Assembly (NCBI RefSeq): GCF_019578655.1
Contig: NC_063256.1
Location: 25,220,342-25,284,341 of the forward strand
Origin: Ricinus communis
Lineage: Eukaryota > Streptophyta > Magnoliopsida > Malpighiales > Euphorbiaceae
Direction of reading: 5' to 3'
DNA: 64,000 bases
The translations under genes and the position numbers were made by a program. Positions 1 through 11,836 of the stretch are shown piece by piece; position 1 is the stretch's first letter, and each line of letters starts with the position of its first letter. The notes under the pieces were generated by a model that had not been told where the DNA came from, ran no database searches, and worked only from the letters and a program-made list of their open reading frames with translations.

Positions 1-722
1 CCTACTTCAGCATCTACCATCTGCCTAGTAGGAAGGTTCAAACTGCTATAGAAAGTCTGAACCTGCATCCATACTGGTAGTCCGTAGTGCGAGTAACATT
101 GGAGCAAGTCTTTATACCTCTCTCAGGCATCATACATGCTCTCATCATTGAACTGCACAAAAGAAGATATGTCATTTCTCAATCTAGCAGTTTTAGCAGG
201 AGGAAAGTACTTATATAAAAACTTCTCAGCCAAAGCTCTTCATGTCGTAATAGTGTTGGCTAAAAGTGACTGCAACCATCTTTTTGCTTGGTCCCTCAGA
301 GAAAATGGAAATAGCCTCAACCAAATGGCATCATCAGTCGTTCCATTTATCTTGAAGGTATCACAAATCTCTAAGAAATTGGCTATGTGAGCATTTGGGT
401 CCTCGCTCGGTAGTCCCCCAAATTGTACACTATTCTGGACCATTTGTATCACGTTTGGCTTTATCTCGAAGTTATTGGTTGCCACAGTTGGTCGCAATAT
501 ACTCGTCTGTGTCCCCTCAAGAGAAGCTCTAGTAAACTCGTACATTGTCCTGTTTTCATCTACAGCCTGGTTGTTGTCTCCCATCCCTGTTAGTCTATTC
601 ACAGGGGCTTCAATCTCTATCCGTGCCTCCTCTTCTTCTTGCATACGCTTCCTCAAAAGACAGAGGGATCACTCTAGTTTAGCAAGAGGGTCTACAGTGG
701 TAGGATTAGAGCTCCTGGTCAT
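1..722 (-). pseudogene. Athila-like Ty3/gypsy gag, broken, runs off the left edge
   Basis: Translation on the minus strand from an ATG at 722-720 gives a retrotransposon Gag (capsid) protein. The central part, 656-240, reads openly and carries the family signature around 'FGGLPSEDPN', 'FLEICDTFKING' and 'LRLFPFSLRDQAKRWL', which is characteristic of Athila-type plant Ty3/gypsy Gag. The frame is broken by a TGA at 671-669 (codon 18). It is broken again near 240, where the expected Trp of the 'SITTW' motif is a TGA. Beyond that break the same frame continues (AEKFLYKYFPPAKTARL) to base 1, so only the C-terminal part lies outside the window. The gene sits immediately inside the primer-binding site and 5' LTR at 862-2314, as expected for a minus-strand element. 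The Athila clade call rests on remembered family motifs. Confidence 0.85.
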
Positions 723-861
723 AAACTACTTGAAATTAAGAGCAGCAACCAAAGAACACAAAAATGAATAGAAGAATAAAGAATAAATAGAATCAAAAGA
801 CAGAAAACAAAAATGGCTAGAGTAACACAAACACAAATTCACTCTAGTTCACACAAAGATT

Positions 862-878
862 CCTCGGCAATGGCGCCA
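862..878 (-). other. Primer-binding site of the Athila-like element
   Basis: On the minus strand this reads TGGCGCCATTGCCGAGG, a close match to the plant gypsy primer-binding site normally complementary to tRNA-Asp. It lies three bases from the LTR edge at 882, which fixes the element orientation as minus. Confidence 0.85.
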
Positions 879-881
879 ACT

Positions 882-2314
882 TGATAAGCTATTTATGCAA
901 CTACAATCTAAGCTAGTGAACCTATCGATGCAGATTAGCACTAATGGCGAGTATCAAGGTCGTATTCTCAGGAAAGGGTAAGCCTAGAACTACTCCAGCA
1001 TCTTATATTATCTAACCTTAAATAATAGAGGCGAAGTTACTAATCTATGACTAGACGCAAGCTAAATGATTAGCTAAATGTCAAGCAATCTGCAAAAGTT
1101 TAGTGAAACAATCAAGGAAAGAAAGCAAACCCAAGGGGGACCTAAGCTAGTTGGATTTTAGTGAAGGTAGAAATTAGATTGATTACCAATCGTGATTTTC
1201 CGTGAGTGATTCTAAATTGAATTCGAGTTCCCTCTCGAGAACACTGAATTCCTAAGCCTAAGAACCTAAACGACGGAATCTCTTCCTACGATTGATTTTA
1301 GGTTAGCCTTAAGATTAATCCATTACTATTAAGAGTTGTAAATTCTTAATCCGGCTAGTTAATTACCCTTATCTCTAAGATCATTAACTAGTTCTTGCTA
1401 TTCAAAATTCCAACTACTAAATGAATTTCTCAATTAGAGAAAGCAATATGAATAACACAACTCACAACGTCTCATGAATAATACGATATCTTATTAATAC
1501 TGAAAGCAAGAAGAATACAAACATTGATAATCAAAATCTCATAAACATTAAGTTCCATCCAACAAACAAAGGAACCCCAATGGGTTCAACAGCTATAGCT
1601 ACTCATGCTAACGAATAACACAAAATAAAGAACAAATGTAGAAAGAAAAATTGGAAACATTTACACCCTTCTACTTCAACTCAAATGAACAGTCCTAAAT
1701 CCCCAAATCTTGCCTCCAGAATGCCTCAAAATCCACTCTTGATCTTTAATATGATGCTTGAACCAATGAAATCCATCCTTCAATATGCGAAATGGTCTCC
1801 CAAAGTCGAATGGGAAGTCTGGAAAGAGGTGGCTCGCACGCGTGTATGAGATCTAAAGTCAGGAAACCGAACCCCTACAAAAGAAATTGGATTTGCCTAT
1901 ATAAATGTCTCAGCACGGCCATGGTCAAGCCCGTGCTTGACCTCCGAGCTCCAAAATTCATCCTCTACTCCCTGATATTGCCCTCGCCGGTGCTGAGCGA
2001 CCGCAGGCCATGATGGAGACCATGGTGGCCTCGAAAATCATGCCAAAAGGCCATATTTGAGGATCAAAGGTCAATGGTTCAGCACGGCCAGAGTCCAGGT
2101 CATGCTCAACCTTGAAATGCTAGCCTTTGTTCAATTTTGATAGATTTTGGTCCGTATTTGCACGTATCACCCTCAAATACTGATAATGTCCATCAATGAT
2201 CACCTGAAATGTGAAAGAAACCAAAACACAGGTGATTCTGGCATAAAACAAGATAACTATGCACGAAAATAAATGTAATTGGGCATATAAACATGTGTAA
2301 CACAATGCATATCA
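882..2314 (-). mobile_element. 5' LTR of Athila-like Ty3/gypsy element
   Basis: The 1433-bp LTR starts TGATAAGC and ends TGCATATCA on the plus strand (TGATATGC... on the element's own strand). It is the same family as the two LTRs at 41468-42979 and 46256-47748: the first 100 bases, the 'CTTAATCCGGCTAGTTAATTA' region and the GC-rich 'CACGGCC' patch (1910-2110) are shared. The partner 3' LTR and target duplication lie outside the window; the five bases after the LTR are AGATG. Confidence 0.85.
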
Positions 2315-3747
2315 AGATGCCTTTGTATCCAAGGGGGTCACTTAGTCTCTTCCTTACATCAAGGTGCAAAGAAACTCTTTGGTTAATTCCACATATCCAT
2401 CTTCATTTAGGAACACAAGCTTCTCTTAACTCAAAGCCCTTGTACCATTCATTAATTCCTCTTCAACTCTTAATTGTCTTAAAGAATGTTTAGATGGAAT
2501 GTTGTTTGGGAGAACTTCCTTTGAGGCAATTAAATTATACAAAGTCTTTTTTCTTTGAAGTTTCCTTCATAATTTTTATAACTCGAATTACCTCCTCATT
2601 TGGATTGGATGAGGCCACTTCTTTCCTCTTATCACCCCTAGTTGCTTTAGATTTAGGTTCCATTAAGTTGGTGAAAGAAAAACAGAAGAAGAGGATATAC
2701 AAATGCAAAAAGAGAAAGTGTAAGATGAGAGAGAAAATGCTTAGAAAGCTTAAATTTTTTTTAGAAAGTGTGAAAGAAGATGTAAAGTGATTAGAACATT
2801 TTTTAAGAGTCTATACAGGATGAAAATGAGCAAAAATGGTTAAAAATACAATTAATATTAAAATTTGAAAGAGTTGTAACATTTAAAAATTTATAGTTTT
2901 TAATGCAGTTGCGAGCTTGAAATAGGTACAGTGATTGTGATTTTTGAAAAATTATGTCTAACAGTCACAAGATACTTCAAAGTCATAATAGCAAAATGGT
3001 TTTTCGCGCCTTGATTTGGTAATACCTAAGTAATGATCAGAATGGAAGATCACAACCACGAAAGGCTGATCAATCTTGTGATCTTGATGAAAATCAATTG
3101 AAATGAAACAATAAGTTTTGTGTCCCCAATCTTGAGATTGCGCCTATGATGATTTACATGAAAAAAATGAAAATCAATATTTTTTCAAGTCAAGAAGGCA
3201 TGAAATGTGAATGACATAATCATCAAAGATCAAAATTTAATTTAAATGACGAATTGAACTTTGTAACAGTAGTAAACATCATAAAAATATCTCAATTAAT
3301 CATTAATACACATAAGAACATCAATGCCTCACTCCATGTGAGCTTAGCTTAGCCACGCAGGCTTAGTAGAGGCTTAAGCCCACCTAGTCCTAGCCTTAAC
3401 CCACATAAGGTAGAGGTAGTCCATTTAGGATATTAGGTCTCTGATGGATGTTTTGGGCTTCGGGCTTGCATTTCTAAGGGTTCTTTTAGGGGTTTTCTTA
3501 TTCCGTTGGTCCATTACAAGGTTTTCTCAATATCAATTAGTGCCTTTCAGAGTTCTTTTCCTTTACTACTCAAAGTTGACTTTACTCGACTTATGTTGGT
3601 CTTGTTATTGGGCTTAGATAGTAGAGGAACAAAAGTTAAGTAATAACAATTTGCATGTGAAATCAATTTTAAAAGAATGAGTTCGAATCAAAGCAATAAT
3701 GAATTAGATGACAATGTAGCTTTAGGTCTGAAGTCTTGTTTATTGAG
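2315..3747. other. Unassigned, no gene recognised
   Basis: AT-rich sequence flanking the Athila-like element. An open frame at 2494-2790 ends in a Lys-rich run but shows no recognisable domain or codon signature, and I do not regard it as a gene. The stretch 3330-3430 is locally GC-richer and repeats 'gcttag' several times, without a clear unit. Confidence 0.5.
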
Positions 3748-4430
3748 GCAAGAAGCACCACTTTGCTACTATGATAGATATTTTTTTTATCTAGAAGACA
3801 TTGTCTTGCTCCCAAGATAGGAGGCACCACCTTGTTATCTTGCATATGTTCTAAAAGGATCACTCTACTGTAAGAGACATCATCTCGCCACTTTATTGAA
3901 ATGTGAGAATATGAGGCACCAACTCATTGCCTAAAGATATTTCAGGAGTCACCATGTCACTTTTTATTGAAGTCCTAGGAGACACCATCTCGTTACTTTG
4001 TTGAAGTTGCAGGACTGAAGCCACCACCTCACTACTTGAAAAGAATTTCTAGAGACACCATCTTGCCTTTTGTTAAAGTTGTAGCAACATCTCGCTACTT
4101 TTTTTAGGCAAGAAGCACCATTTCTTTGCTTTGATAAATGAGCCCCTATGGGGAAGACACCATCTTACTTTTAGGATAAGAGGCATCACCTCATTATCTG
4201 CTAGAGTTTCGGAAGACACCATTTGTTGAGGACGTAGGAGGCACCATCTCGCTACTTATTGAGGCATGAAGCGCCACTTTGTTGCATTAATAAATGAGCC
4301 CTTATAAGGAAGACATCATCTTACCCTCAAGGTAGAGGGTACCACCTTACTATTTGCTCAAGTTGCATTTTAGAACATTAGGCACCACCTCACTGCATGC
4401 GCATGTTCCGAGAGACACCATCACACTATT
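3748..4430. repeat. Degenerate minisatellite, core GAGACACCATCTCGCTACTT
   Basis: About twenty imperfect copies of a core 'ga(g/a)gcaccacctcgctac' / 'gagacaccatctcgctac' recur at intervals of roughly 25-60 bp, for example at 3748, 3821, 3871, 3912, 3969, 4018, 4053, 4113, 4155, 4183, 4211, 4238, 4266, 4309, 4338, 4379 and 4413. Two alternating flavours are visible ('GCACCAC' after 'gag/gaa' and 'GACACCAT' after 'gag/gaa'), often separated by 'ttgttgaagttgca' or 'gataaatgagccc' spacers. The spacers suggest that the original higher-order unit was a pair of cores of about 100 bp. No open frame runs through it. Confidence 0.75.
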
Positions 4431-5006
4431 TATGTATGACTACTTTTGAGTGATGAATTTTTGAGTAGCGCGGGCAGCTTCGCCCCCTTACTTTAGAGAG
4501 TGAATGGAGTGAAGTTTGACAAAGCAATTATCTGCAAAGAAACTTAGCCTCAAGAGTAGCATCTTGGGCTTGGGTTAGTGGGAATGAATCATTAATGTAA
4601 GCCTGGCCTAGAATGGCGGTAACTTGATTATCTTAGCATCGATGGACCATTTAAGTTATATTTATGAGGCACTGCTTATCATTTCATGTTGATTCATGTT
4701 TTATGTATGCATAGCTTCATAGATATATGTGTGTTTTTGCTTGGTCAATTGGAGAACTGCTTGATGATGGCAGTCGTATGGTCGTCTGATGCTTCTCTTA
4801 CTGTTGTTGTTCGTTAGGTGCTTGGCCCTGCATGGCCCTAGTTGGATACCCTTATATGTACCAGATTTAGATTATACATCTTTTACTTAAATGGTAGTAA
4901 AGTATACATTATACATTGGCGAATATGAGAAAGAATCATTTTAAACATACAATGTCAGTAAGAATATCATTATGATCAATTTTTTGTATACAAGATAGAG
5001 CCAATT
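4431..5006. other. Unassigned spacer between the minisatellite and the solo LTR
   Basis: A short GC-richer start (4465-4490, 'gcgcgggcagcttcgccccc') is followed by mixed sequence. No gene, RNA or repeat boundary is recognised. The last five bases, CAATT (5002-5006), are the left target-site duplication of the solo LTR. Confidence 0.5.
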
Positions 5007-7203
5007 TGTAATATCCAGAAAATTTATAAAAAAATAATAAATAATAAAAATAATAATATTAAACTTTTTTGCCCTTTTTTCCTTCTCCCTTTCCCTCCTC
5101 TTCCTTTCCCCTACACCGACAGCTCTCTTTTCCTCCCTCCCCGCCTGCGCTGAACGGACCGTCGTCGCCGTCCAACCCCTCTCCTTTCCTCCCGCTACCG
5201 TACCGCCCTTCCTCTTCTCCTTCCCTTCCACAGTGACGTCGATCGAAGGAAGAAGAAGCTACCGTCACCGTTTCAGCCGCCTACCAAACGTCCAATCGGT
5301 TGTCTGACGCCGTATTCGGGTCCCTCACCACTGAAAACCTCGGAAACAAGCCTCCCCTGTCGTTTTCCACCGCCAGCAGCATCGGAGGAGCTTCGCCAAA
5401 GCTGCAACTTTCTGGCCCCGATCTGGTGCCTTCCAGCTGAAACTCTTGGTTTTTGGACTCCTTGCAACTCGAGCTTCGCGTAGGCGCTTCCAATTCGAAT
5501 TCCGAGACCGTTGGCAGGACCGGCTTCCGGACCTCGATGTTTTCTAGATACGCGAAATTTTGAATTTTAGCTTGGTATAATTTTATTTGGACCTCAAAAG
5601 TTATATTATAATTTTAGAAAAATATTGTTCCTATTAATTATCAGTTGTAAATAATTTAAATTTAATTGGATTTAGTTAATTGTGATCTATTGTATGTTGC
5701 GGAGTCGGGAAAAATGATGTAGTTTTGGTGGCCCGACTCCCGTTGGTTGATTTTAGAATATTTGAAGTGTTTCCAGCAAGTTCTAGATCCGTTGTACGGG
5801 GGGTAAATGTCCATTATTTAGAGGAGGTTCTGCCGAACTTTTGATAGAATTCTCGAGTCTGAAATATTTTTTAGGCAGTCTAATCTAGGGGTCTAGGCCT
5901 AGAGATATTTAAGAATGTCTATTAACTAAGTGTTTTCGTGAATAGATAATCCGTCCATCCCGCCAGCTCCATCCGAGGTGTAGGAGCGGATTGCGGAGCG
6001 CGACAGAACTGTGAATTAAAGTCATATAATCATTGTACCATTGGCATGTCTAAATTTAATGCGATGTTTAATGATTAATATTTAATATGGTTATTATTAT
6101 TGTTATTATAAGTAATTTCATTTATTTGATAATTATCACGAATAGTATTAGTATTATTATTATTAAATTTATATCATTATTTTCAATATTTTTAATTAAT
6201 GTTATTTTAATACTAATATTATTATCACTAATAATCGCATGTTTGCTAATCCCGATATTTCTAAATTTTTAATTCTCAGCATGTTATTGAATAATTTATG
6301 TTGGCTTGTGACTATTCTATTTATGATTTTTATAAATATTGTGATTGTGACATTGGAATGAAGCGATAGTAGAACATGCCAGTTGATGGGTTGCATCAGG
6401 ACCGTGTGCGCACCGGTAATAATCAGAGGCAGGTAACAAAGGTTATTTTTGGATTTTTCCCTAGTCGAGTATAACTCTCTGGGTTATTAAAGCTTGACTG
6501 TCGGAGAAAGGTCCCTAGTCGAGCAATGCTCTTTGGGCGTCGGCTTAATTGGGAATCAAGTGTCCAGAGTGGATGTAAGGATCCTGGTAGAGCTTCGCTC
6601 TCTTGGCACCAGACCTATTGGAATAAGTGAGCCGAAAAGCTACTAGCATTTTGGGTTAGGATTCTGCTGAGCCACTCGTCCCATAAGTCTTTAAATGTAC
6701 TTTCTTTCTAAATTATGGCATGACTCGTACTTTAATACAAAATGACATGATAATACTGATTTAGTGAATATTATATTGAGGAAACTGCAATAGTTACAGG
6801 GTTATATGATTTTAACTCACTCTCGAGGCTCACAGTCTTAATTTTATTTTTTTTTAGGTGATAGTCCGAGTTCTTCGCCGTCCTGCATTTTGATAGCCTG
6901 ACTTTCTTCTCCATCGGGCCTATTGTAATGAATTTATACTTTTGTATTTGAATAGTTTAAAAATTCGAGACTTCCCGTAGTAGTATCTTTGATATGTTAT
7001 GTTTAACCTGCTCTATAACAAAACTTGAAATGTTATCAATGACCAGTTAGAGATTTGTGTATGACATGTCAGACAGGATTAATATTATGTTTTCATATGC
7101 ACTTTATTGAATATCGATTAGTAAGGCTTATTACGGGACTTGGTGGCTTTAAGCTTACCCATTCCCTAGTGCCAATCACGGTCCCATAGATCGGATCGTG
7201 ACA
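5007..7203 (+). mobile_element. Solo LTR of a Ty3/gypsy-type element, TSD CAATT
   Basis: The 2197-bp sequence begins TGTAATATCCAGAAAA and ends GGATCGTGACA, the classic start and end style of long plant gypsy LTRs. It is bounded by identical 5-bp duplications (CAATT at 5002-5006 and 7204-7208). No primer site or coding region lies beside it, so it looks like a solo LTR left by recombination between LTRs. It has a GC-rich 5' block (about 5060-5540), an extremely AT-rich centre and repeated 'CTAGTCGAG' phrases near 6460-6520. A diverged relative lies at about 13740-15346. Confidence 0.85.
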
Positions 7204-7915
7204 CAATTTATGTCACTATGGACCAAAATACAAATGAGTTAAGCCTAGAAAATATGTTGGTACAGTTTGAATTCACGAGGTGCTGGGTTTTACCACCATC
7301 TCCCTTGATTTTGGTTAAGTTTCCAATTGGGTTGGGCAAAGATTAGGGAAGATAGAGCAATCGTGTCTGATGCGGCTTCATCATCATTCAGGTCTCACTA
7401 TTCCTATATTTTTATCTTCTACTTTTCTTTTTTCTCTTCTCCTTTTTCTGCTTTCACTTCTCTTCATTTATTTATGCTATAATATTTGCCTAAATTGCCC
7501 ATTTTTTGTTTTTTCAAACTAGCAAGCTTGTCTCAACTTTTTCCTAAGCCGCCCTTTAGGGTTTTCAATGTAGCAGACTTTTTATCTTTTCCTTTTTTTC
7601 TATTTTCTTCCTTTTTCTTTCTTCTTTTTTTCTTTCTTTTTTTGAGATATGATTGTAGGAGGTTTCACTGTGGGTGTTGCATGCTGAGCTTGGACTACTG
7701 CTCAAGCTCGTTGATGTTTACTGATGATACTTTTATTCCTAATAGTACTAAAGTGTAGAAATTAAATCACGAGATAAAATGCACAGGAAAGTACTGTTGT
7801 ATTTGGCAGATGTTAATTGACAATTACAAAACATATTGGTATATTAACCCAAAGGCATATATATTTTCATAATTCAGATTCATGTCATGAACCATTTCAA
7901 CCTAAATACATTTTC
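7204..7915. other. Unassigned, pyrimidine-rich on + strand
   Basis: 7370-7660 is strongly C/T-biased on the plus strand. An open frame at 7486-7758 translates that bias (Phe/Leu/Ser-rich) and is not credible as a gene. No repeat family is recognised. Confidence 0.4.
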
Positions 7916-8055
7916 TTGGCCCTTGATACACCAAGAAGAGGGGGGGGGGTTGAAATGGTATGGTAAATTAAAATTTTATGCAAAAAAAGAAGGGAAGAAG
8001 ATATAAGACAAGTAAAAATATAAAAAGAACTTGAATATAGCTTGCACAACTTTTT
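7916..8055. mobile_element. Short Copia-LTR-like fragment with poly-G run
   Basis: The phrase 'cccttgatacaccaagaagag' followed by ten G (7940-7949) and 'ttgaaatgg' closely parallels the edge of the Copia LTR at 61628 ('cccttagaaccaagaaagag', 'gggttgaattgg'). It is probably the edge of a truncated Copia LTR; no second end is found. Confidence 0.4.
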
Positions 8056-8059
8056 AAAT

Positions 8060-10271
8060 ATTAAATTGAGGATTTATTGCCAAAGGCGCCCGTCACCCTT
8101 AAGGCTCGATGCTTGATCCTCTAGTTACCTCTTATGGTACACCAAACAGTGCTAGTCACTTCTCAAGGCTTGATGCCTAACCCTATAGTACCTCCCATCA
8201 CCCTTCGGGGTACGGTGCCCGACCCTCCAACCAAAATGAACTCAATTATCTTTACTAACATACCTTAGACATTCTTAAGTTTTAAATCATTCTAGTGTAC
8301 ATATGGTCCGATGATTTCCCCATTGACTAGGTCATTCTAACTCATCCCCATCATATAAATGCATATCATATAAAATGCATTTTGCCTATCTCACAACTAC
8401 AATACATGTGTACTTTTCCATAACACACAATAGGCATGAAATGTAAGGGGCAAGGGAACTAGCACACAAGCATATATTTTATATTACTCACCTTGGTTGA
8501 CATTTAGAACAAATAACCAATTCTACCTTTTAACCCTCGATGAGCCTTGGCTCAAATGTGCATTGTTATCTCGAATCCTTAGGTGATCGTTGACTCTCAA
8601 CATCTAATCCAAACCAAACTATTAGAAGGGAACTAGAATTCCTAATTATATTCCTAATCCCACAAGCAAGATCACAAGCACACATCAAGCATCATCACAT
8701 CAACATACCAATTTCATGACATTGAATTCATACATATTTGTAAGCACATTGTCAATAATCACACAAGATTCATTTCAAAAATACTCTGAGTTATTTATCA
8801 AATAAACATTCACCATTAATACATCATCATATTATTTATTAATCATATAGCATCAATAATTGAATTTACTCAAGCAATTATCCATTTAAAACTACCAATT
8901 TAATCAATTATCTACAAATTACCACATATGATAGATTGAGCACAAAAATGTATCACTATAATTGACTACTAAGAACTAGAATCAGGTCTTTCTCAAAAAT
9001 AAAAGTTTTTAGAGGACAAACCAAAGTTTCCATATGTTCAAACGGCACCTCATTTGGAGTTATAAAATTCAAGATAAGCGTAAACCAAGAGGGCTAATTA
9101 CATAAGATAGACTCACTCGGGCAGCCGTTGGTCCGAGGGCAATTTCCGAACATCTAACCGTTGGATCACTCTATAACGTTTACCACATAACCTAAACTGA
9201 CATACTAAAAAAATTTCCAAAAATCAACCAATAAAAGGCTCTAGAACATGAGATATGAATTAACAAAGTTGACTATCCAACTTGCTACAGAGCTGCACGG
9301 TCTGAGTCACTTTTCAAGAGAAAACTCGCATGATCTGTGTCACTGGATAGAAACTTCATCATAGGACTGCACGATCCAGGTCACTTTTTAAGGAAAAATC
9401 GAAACGGTCCATGCAGAAGACTAGAAAACACGAGTTTTAGAGGATTTTACCTCCCAAACACAAATTTAATGATCACTAACAACACCCAATACAAATCCAC
9501 TTAGAAATCATGAAATTAACATTTCCAAAAGAAAAAAATTTACATCAATCAAGCTGAAATTACCAAGAAATCATGCTAGGACACAAGCTCAAACTATTTT
9601 CAAATGTGTTTGACACCAAATCATGCTTTACCTCCATTTTAAACCAAAATTCCTAAAATAAAGATTTAAAATAAACATAAAAAGAATGGAGAAAAGGAAA
9701 AATGAGTCTTTCTTATCTTCAAAGATGAAGTTGATGAATGATCCTTGATATTAATTATTTGATATAAGAAAGATTTTGGTTAGATTTGTTAGTTGGAGTT
9801 AGACTGAAGAGAATAAGGAGAAAGAAAGAAAAAGAATGGGGAGAAGAAAAGAAAAAGAAAGAGAAAAGAAAAAGTGATAAATGGAAGAGAGAAAATATTT
9901 GTGATAAATATTAAAGAGGGTTAGTTTGGGATAATATCCATTTAAGTTGTTAAATTATCCCTTCTCTAACACTTAATCCTCTCTACACATTAAACCACAT
10001 TTAAACCCTTGGATTTTATTTATTCACTATCTCTTCAATTACATTACTCTAGTAATTTTAAAATTAACACCTCGATGACTTATATATTAATGCTCCTTAA
10101 TCCTAAATACTAAATTAAAATAATAATTATCACTAAATTAATTCTAGCATTATAAAATTTCATGACCTAAAAATTCAAACTAATATAGATTTTTATATAA
10201 ATTCACCTATGAATTCTCTAGCTCATCACGTGGCATAAATTTTGAAAAATTCAAATTTTTGACGTGTTACA
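8060..10271 (-). mobile_element. Gypsy-type LTR fragment, minus orientation
   Basis: On the minus strand the sequence starting at 10271 reads TGTAACACGTCAAAAATTTG, the standard opening of long plant gypsy LTRs. As in the solo LTR at 5007, an AT-rich first part is followed by a purine/pyrimidine-biased block (9800-9890) and then GC-richer phrases such as 'tcacccttcggggtacggtgcccgac' (8190-8225, split here by position). The low-coordinate end is not defined and no target duplication is found, so it is probably truncated. Its high end abuts a pol fragment exactly at 10271/10272. Confidence 0.5.
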
Positions 10272-10274
10272 ATT

Positions 10275-11836
10275 ACGCAAGTAAAATTATTACTAAAGCG
10301 CAAGAAAACTACACTACTACTGAAAAAGGAACTGCCTATAGTTATTTTTGCTTTTAAAAAGTTTTGATCATACCTGATCTTATCAAAAGTGATACAAAAC
10401 CAAGGTTGAAAAGTTAGGTTTTACTTTTACAGGAATTTGACTTGGAAATACAAGACAATATAGGAGCAAAAAATCTAGCAGCTGACCATTTATCGCACCT
10501 CAAAAATCCACATTTGGAAAAACTACATGAAAAGGACATGAATGATCATTTTTTAGATGAGTAGTTGTATGTTATGGTAAGTTTGGTAAGTAACTCAGAT
10601 TTTACAATTCCATGGTATGCTGGTTATGCGAATTATCTTGTTGAAAGGAAACTAACAAAGCTTATTCTAATCAACAAAAGAAAAAATTCTTTGCTAATTT
10701 TGAATATTATTTTTGAGAATATCCTTTTCTGTTTAAACTATGTGCTGATAGGATAATCAAGAGGTGTGTGGCATGGCCAGAAACTATGTGCATAGTTCAT
10801 CATTCTCACAGTGGACCAGCTGGAAGACATTATGGAGCGAGTAGAACAGCTCAGAAACTGCTAGAATCAGGGATTTATTGGCTACTCTATTCAAGAATAG
10901 CCAATCATTTGTGCAAGAATGTGATCGTTGCCAATGCACAGGTAACATTTCATCTCGTGATGAGATGCCCCAATAAGGTATACTTAAGTGTTAAATTTTT
11001 TATGTGTGAGGCATCAACTTCATAGGACCTTTTCCTAATTCGTTTCATAATAAGTGTATCTTGGTAGTTATTGATTATGTATCTAAATGGGTTGAGGTGC
11101 AAGCTTTTCCTTAAAATGATGCTAGAGTAGTGGTAAAGTTCTTGAAAAAGATTTTTTGCGGTTTGGCATCCCTAAGGCAATTATTAGTATAAAGGAACAC
11201 ATTTTTATAATGTTCAGCTAGAGAAAGTGTTAAAAAGGGTTGATGTCACATACAAATTTTTCATCCCATATTAACCTTAGACTAGTGACCAAGTAGAGAA
11301 TACAAAAAGAGAGCTCAAGAAAATTCTTGAGAAAACCGTAGAGCGATCTAGGAAGGATTGGTCAATGAGACTTGATCGTGCCCTATGGGCTTATAGGATT
11401 GCTTTTAAAATGATTCTAGGCACCACTACTTATAGATTAGTTTATGGAAAGTCTTGCCATCTACCTATTGAAATTGAGCATAAAGTTTTTTGGGCTATTA
11501 AAAAGGTTAATCTTGATCTAGCTATTACAGATTTAAAAATAAAATTACAGGTTAATGAGTTAGATGAATGGAGGCTACATGTATATGAGAATGCTCATCT
11601 AACCAAATAATGCACAAAGAGGTGGCATAATTCTCGAATTAAACTAATGAGGGAGTTTCAAGTTGGAGATAAGGTACTTTTATTCAACTCGCAACATCGA
11701 CTATTTCCAAGTTAAAATCACGTTGTTCAGATCCATTTGTTGTTAAACAAGTTTTTCCATACGGAACCACTAAGTTAACACATCCTGACAATGGTGAATT
11801 TAAGGTTAATGGTCATAGCTTAGAGTTATATCTTTG
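10275..11836 (+). pseudogene. Athila-like pol remnant: RNase H and integrase
   Basis: Broken frames on the plus strand give consecutive pieces of a Ty3/gypsy polyprotein. At 10305-10560 is the end of RNase H ('LLQEFDLEIQDNIGAKNLAADHL' region). At 10790-11020 is the integrase zinc-binding/core part ('GPAGRHYGASRTAQKLLESG'). At 11365-11610 is the integrase C-terminal part ('ALWAYRIAFK', 'YRLVYGKSCHLPIEIEH', 'LNELDEWRL'-like). Near 11800 is the terminal 'FKVNGHSLELYL'. There are several frameshifts and stops, and reverse transcriptase is absent because the gypsy-type LTR ends directly upstream at 10271. The motifs match Athila-lineage pol as I remember it. The element is non-functional. Confidence 0.85.

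Noticed and set aside
2494..2790. 98-codon plus-strand open frame ending in a Lys-rich stretch
   Set aside because: No recognisable domain and low complexity at the C-terminus, in an unassigned AT-rich region.
3748..4430. CRISPR array
   Set aside because: The units are degenerate, spacing is irregular and the context is plant nuclear DNA.
4941..5493. Minus-strand open frames over the GC-rich LTR block
   Set aside because: They lie inside a solo LTR, overlap one another in different frames and show only composition-driven Arg/Gly/Glu-rich sequence.
7486..7758. 90-codon open frame rich in Phe and Leu
   Set aside because: It simply translates a pyrimidine-rich tract; no motif and no plausible gene context.
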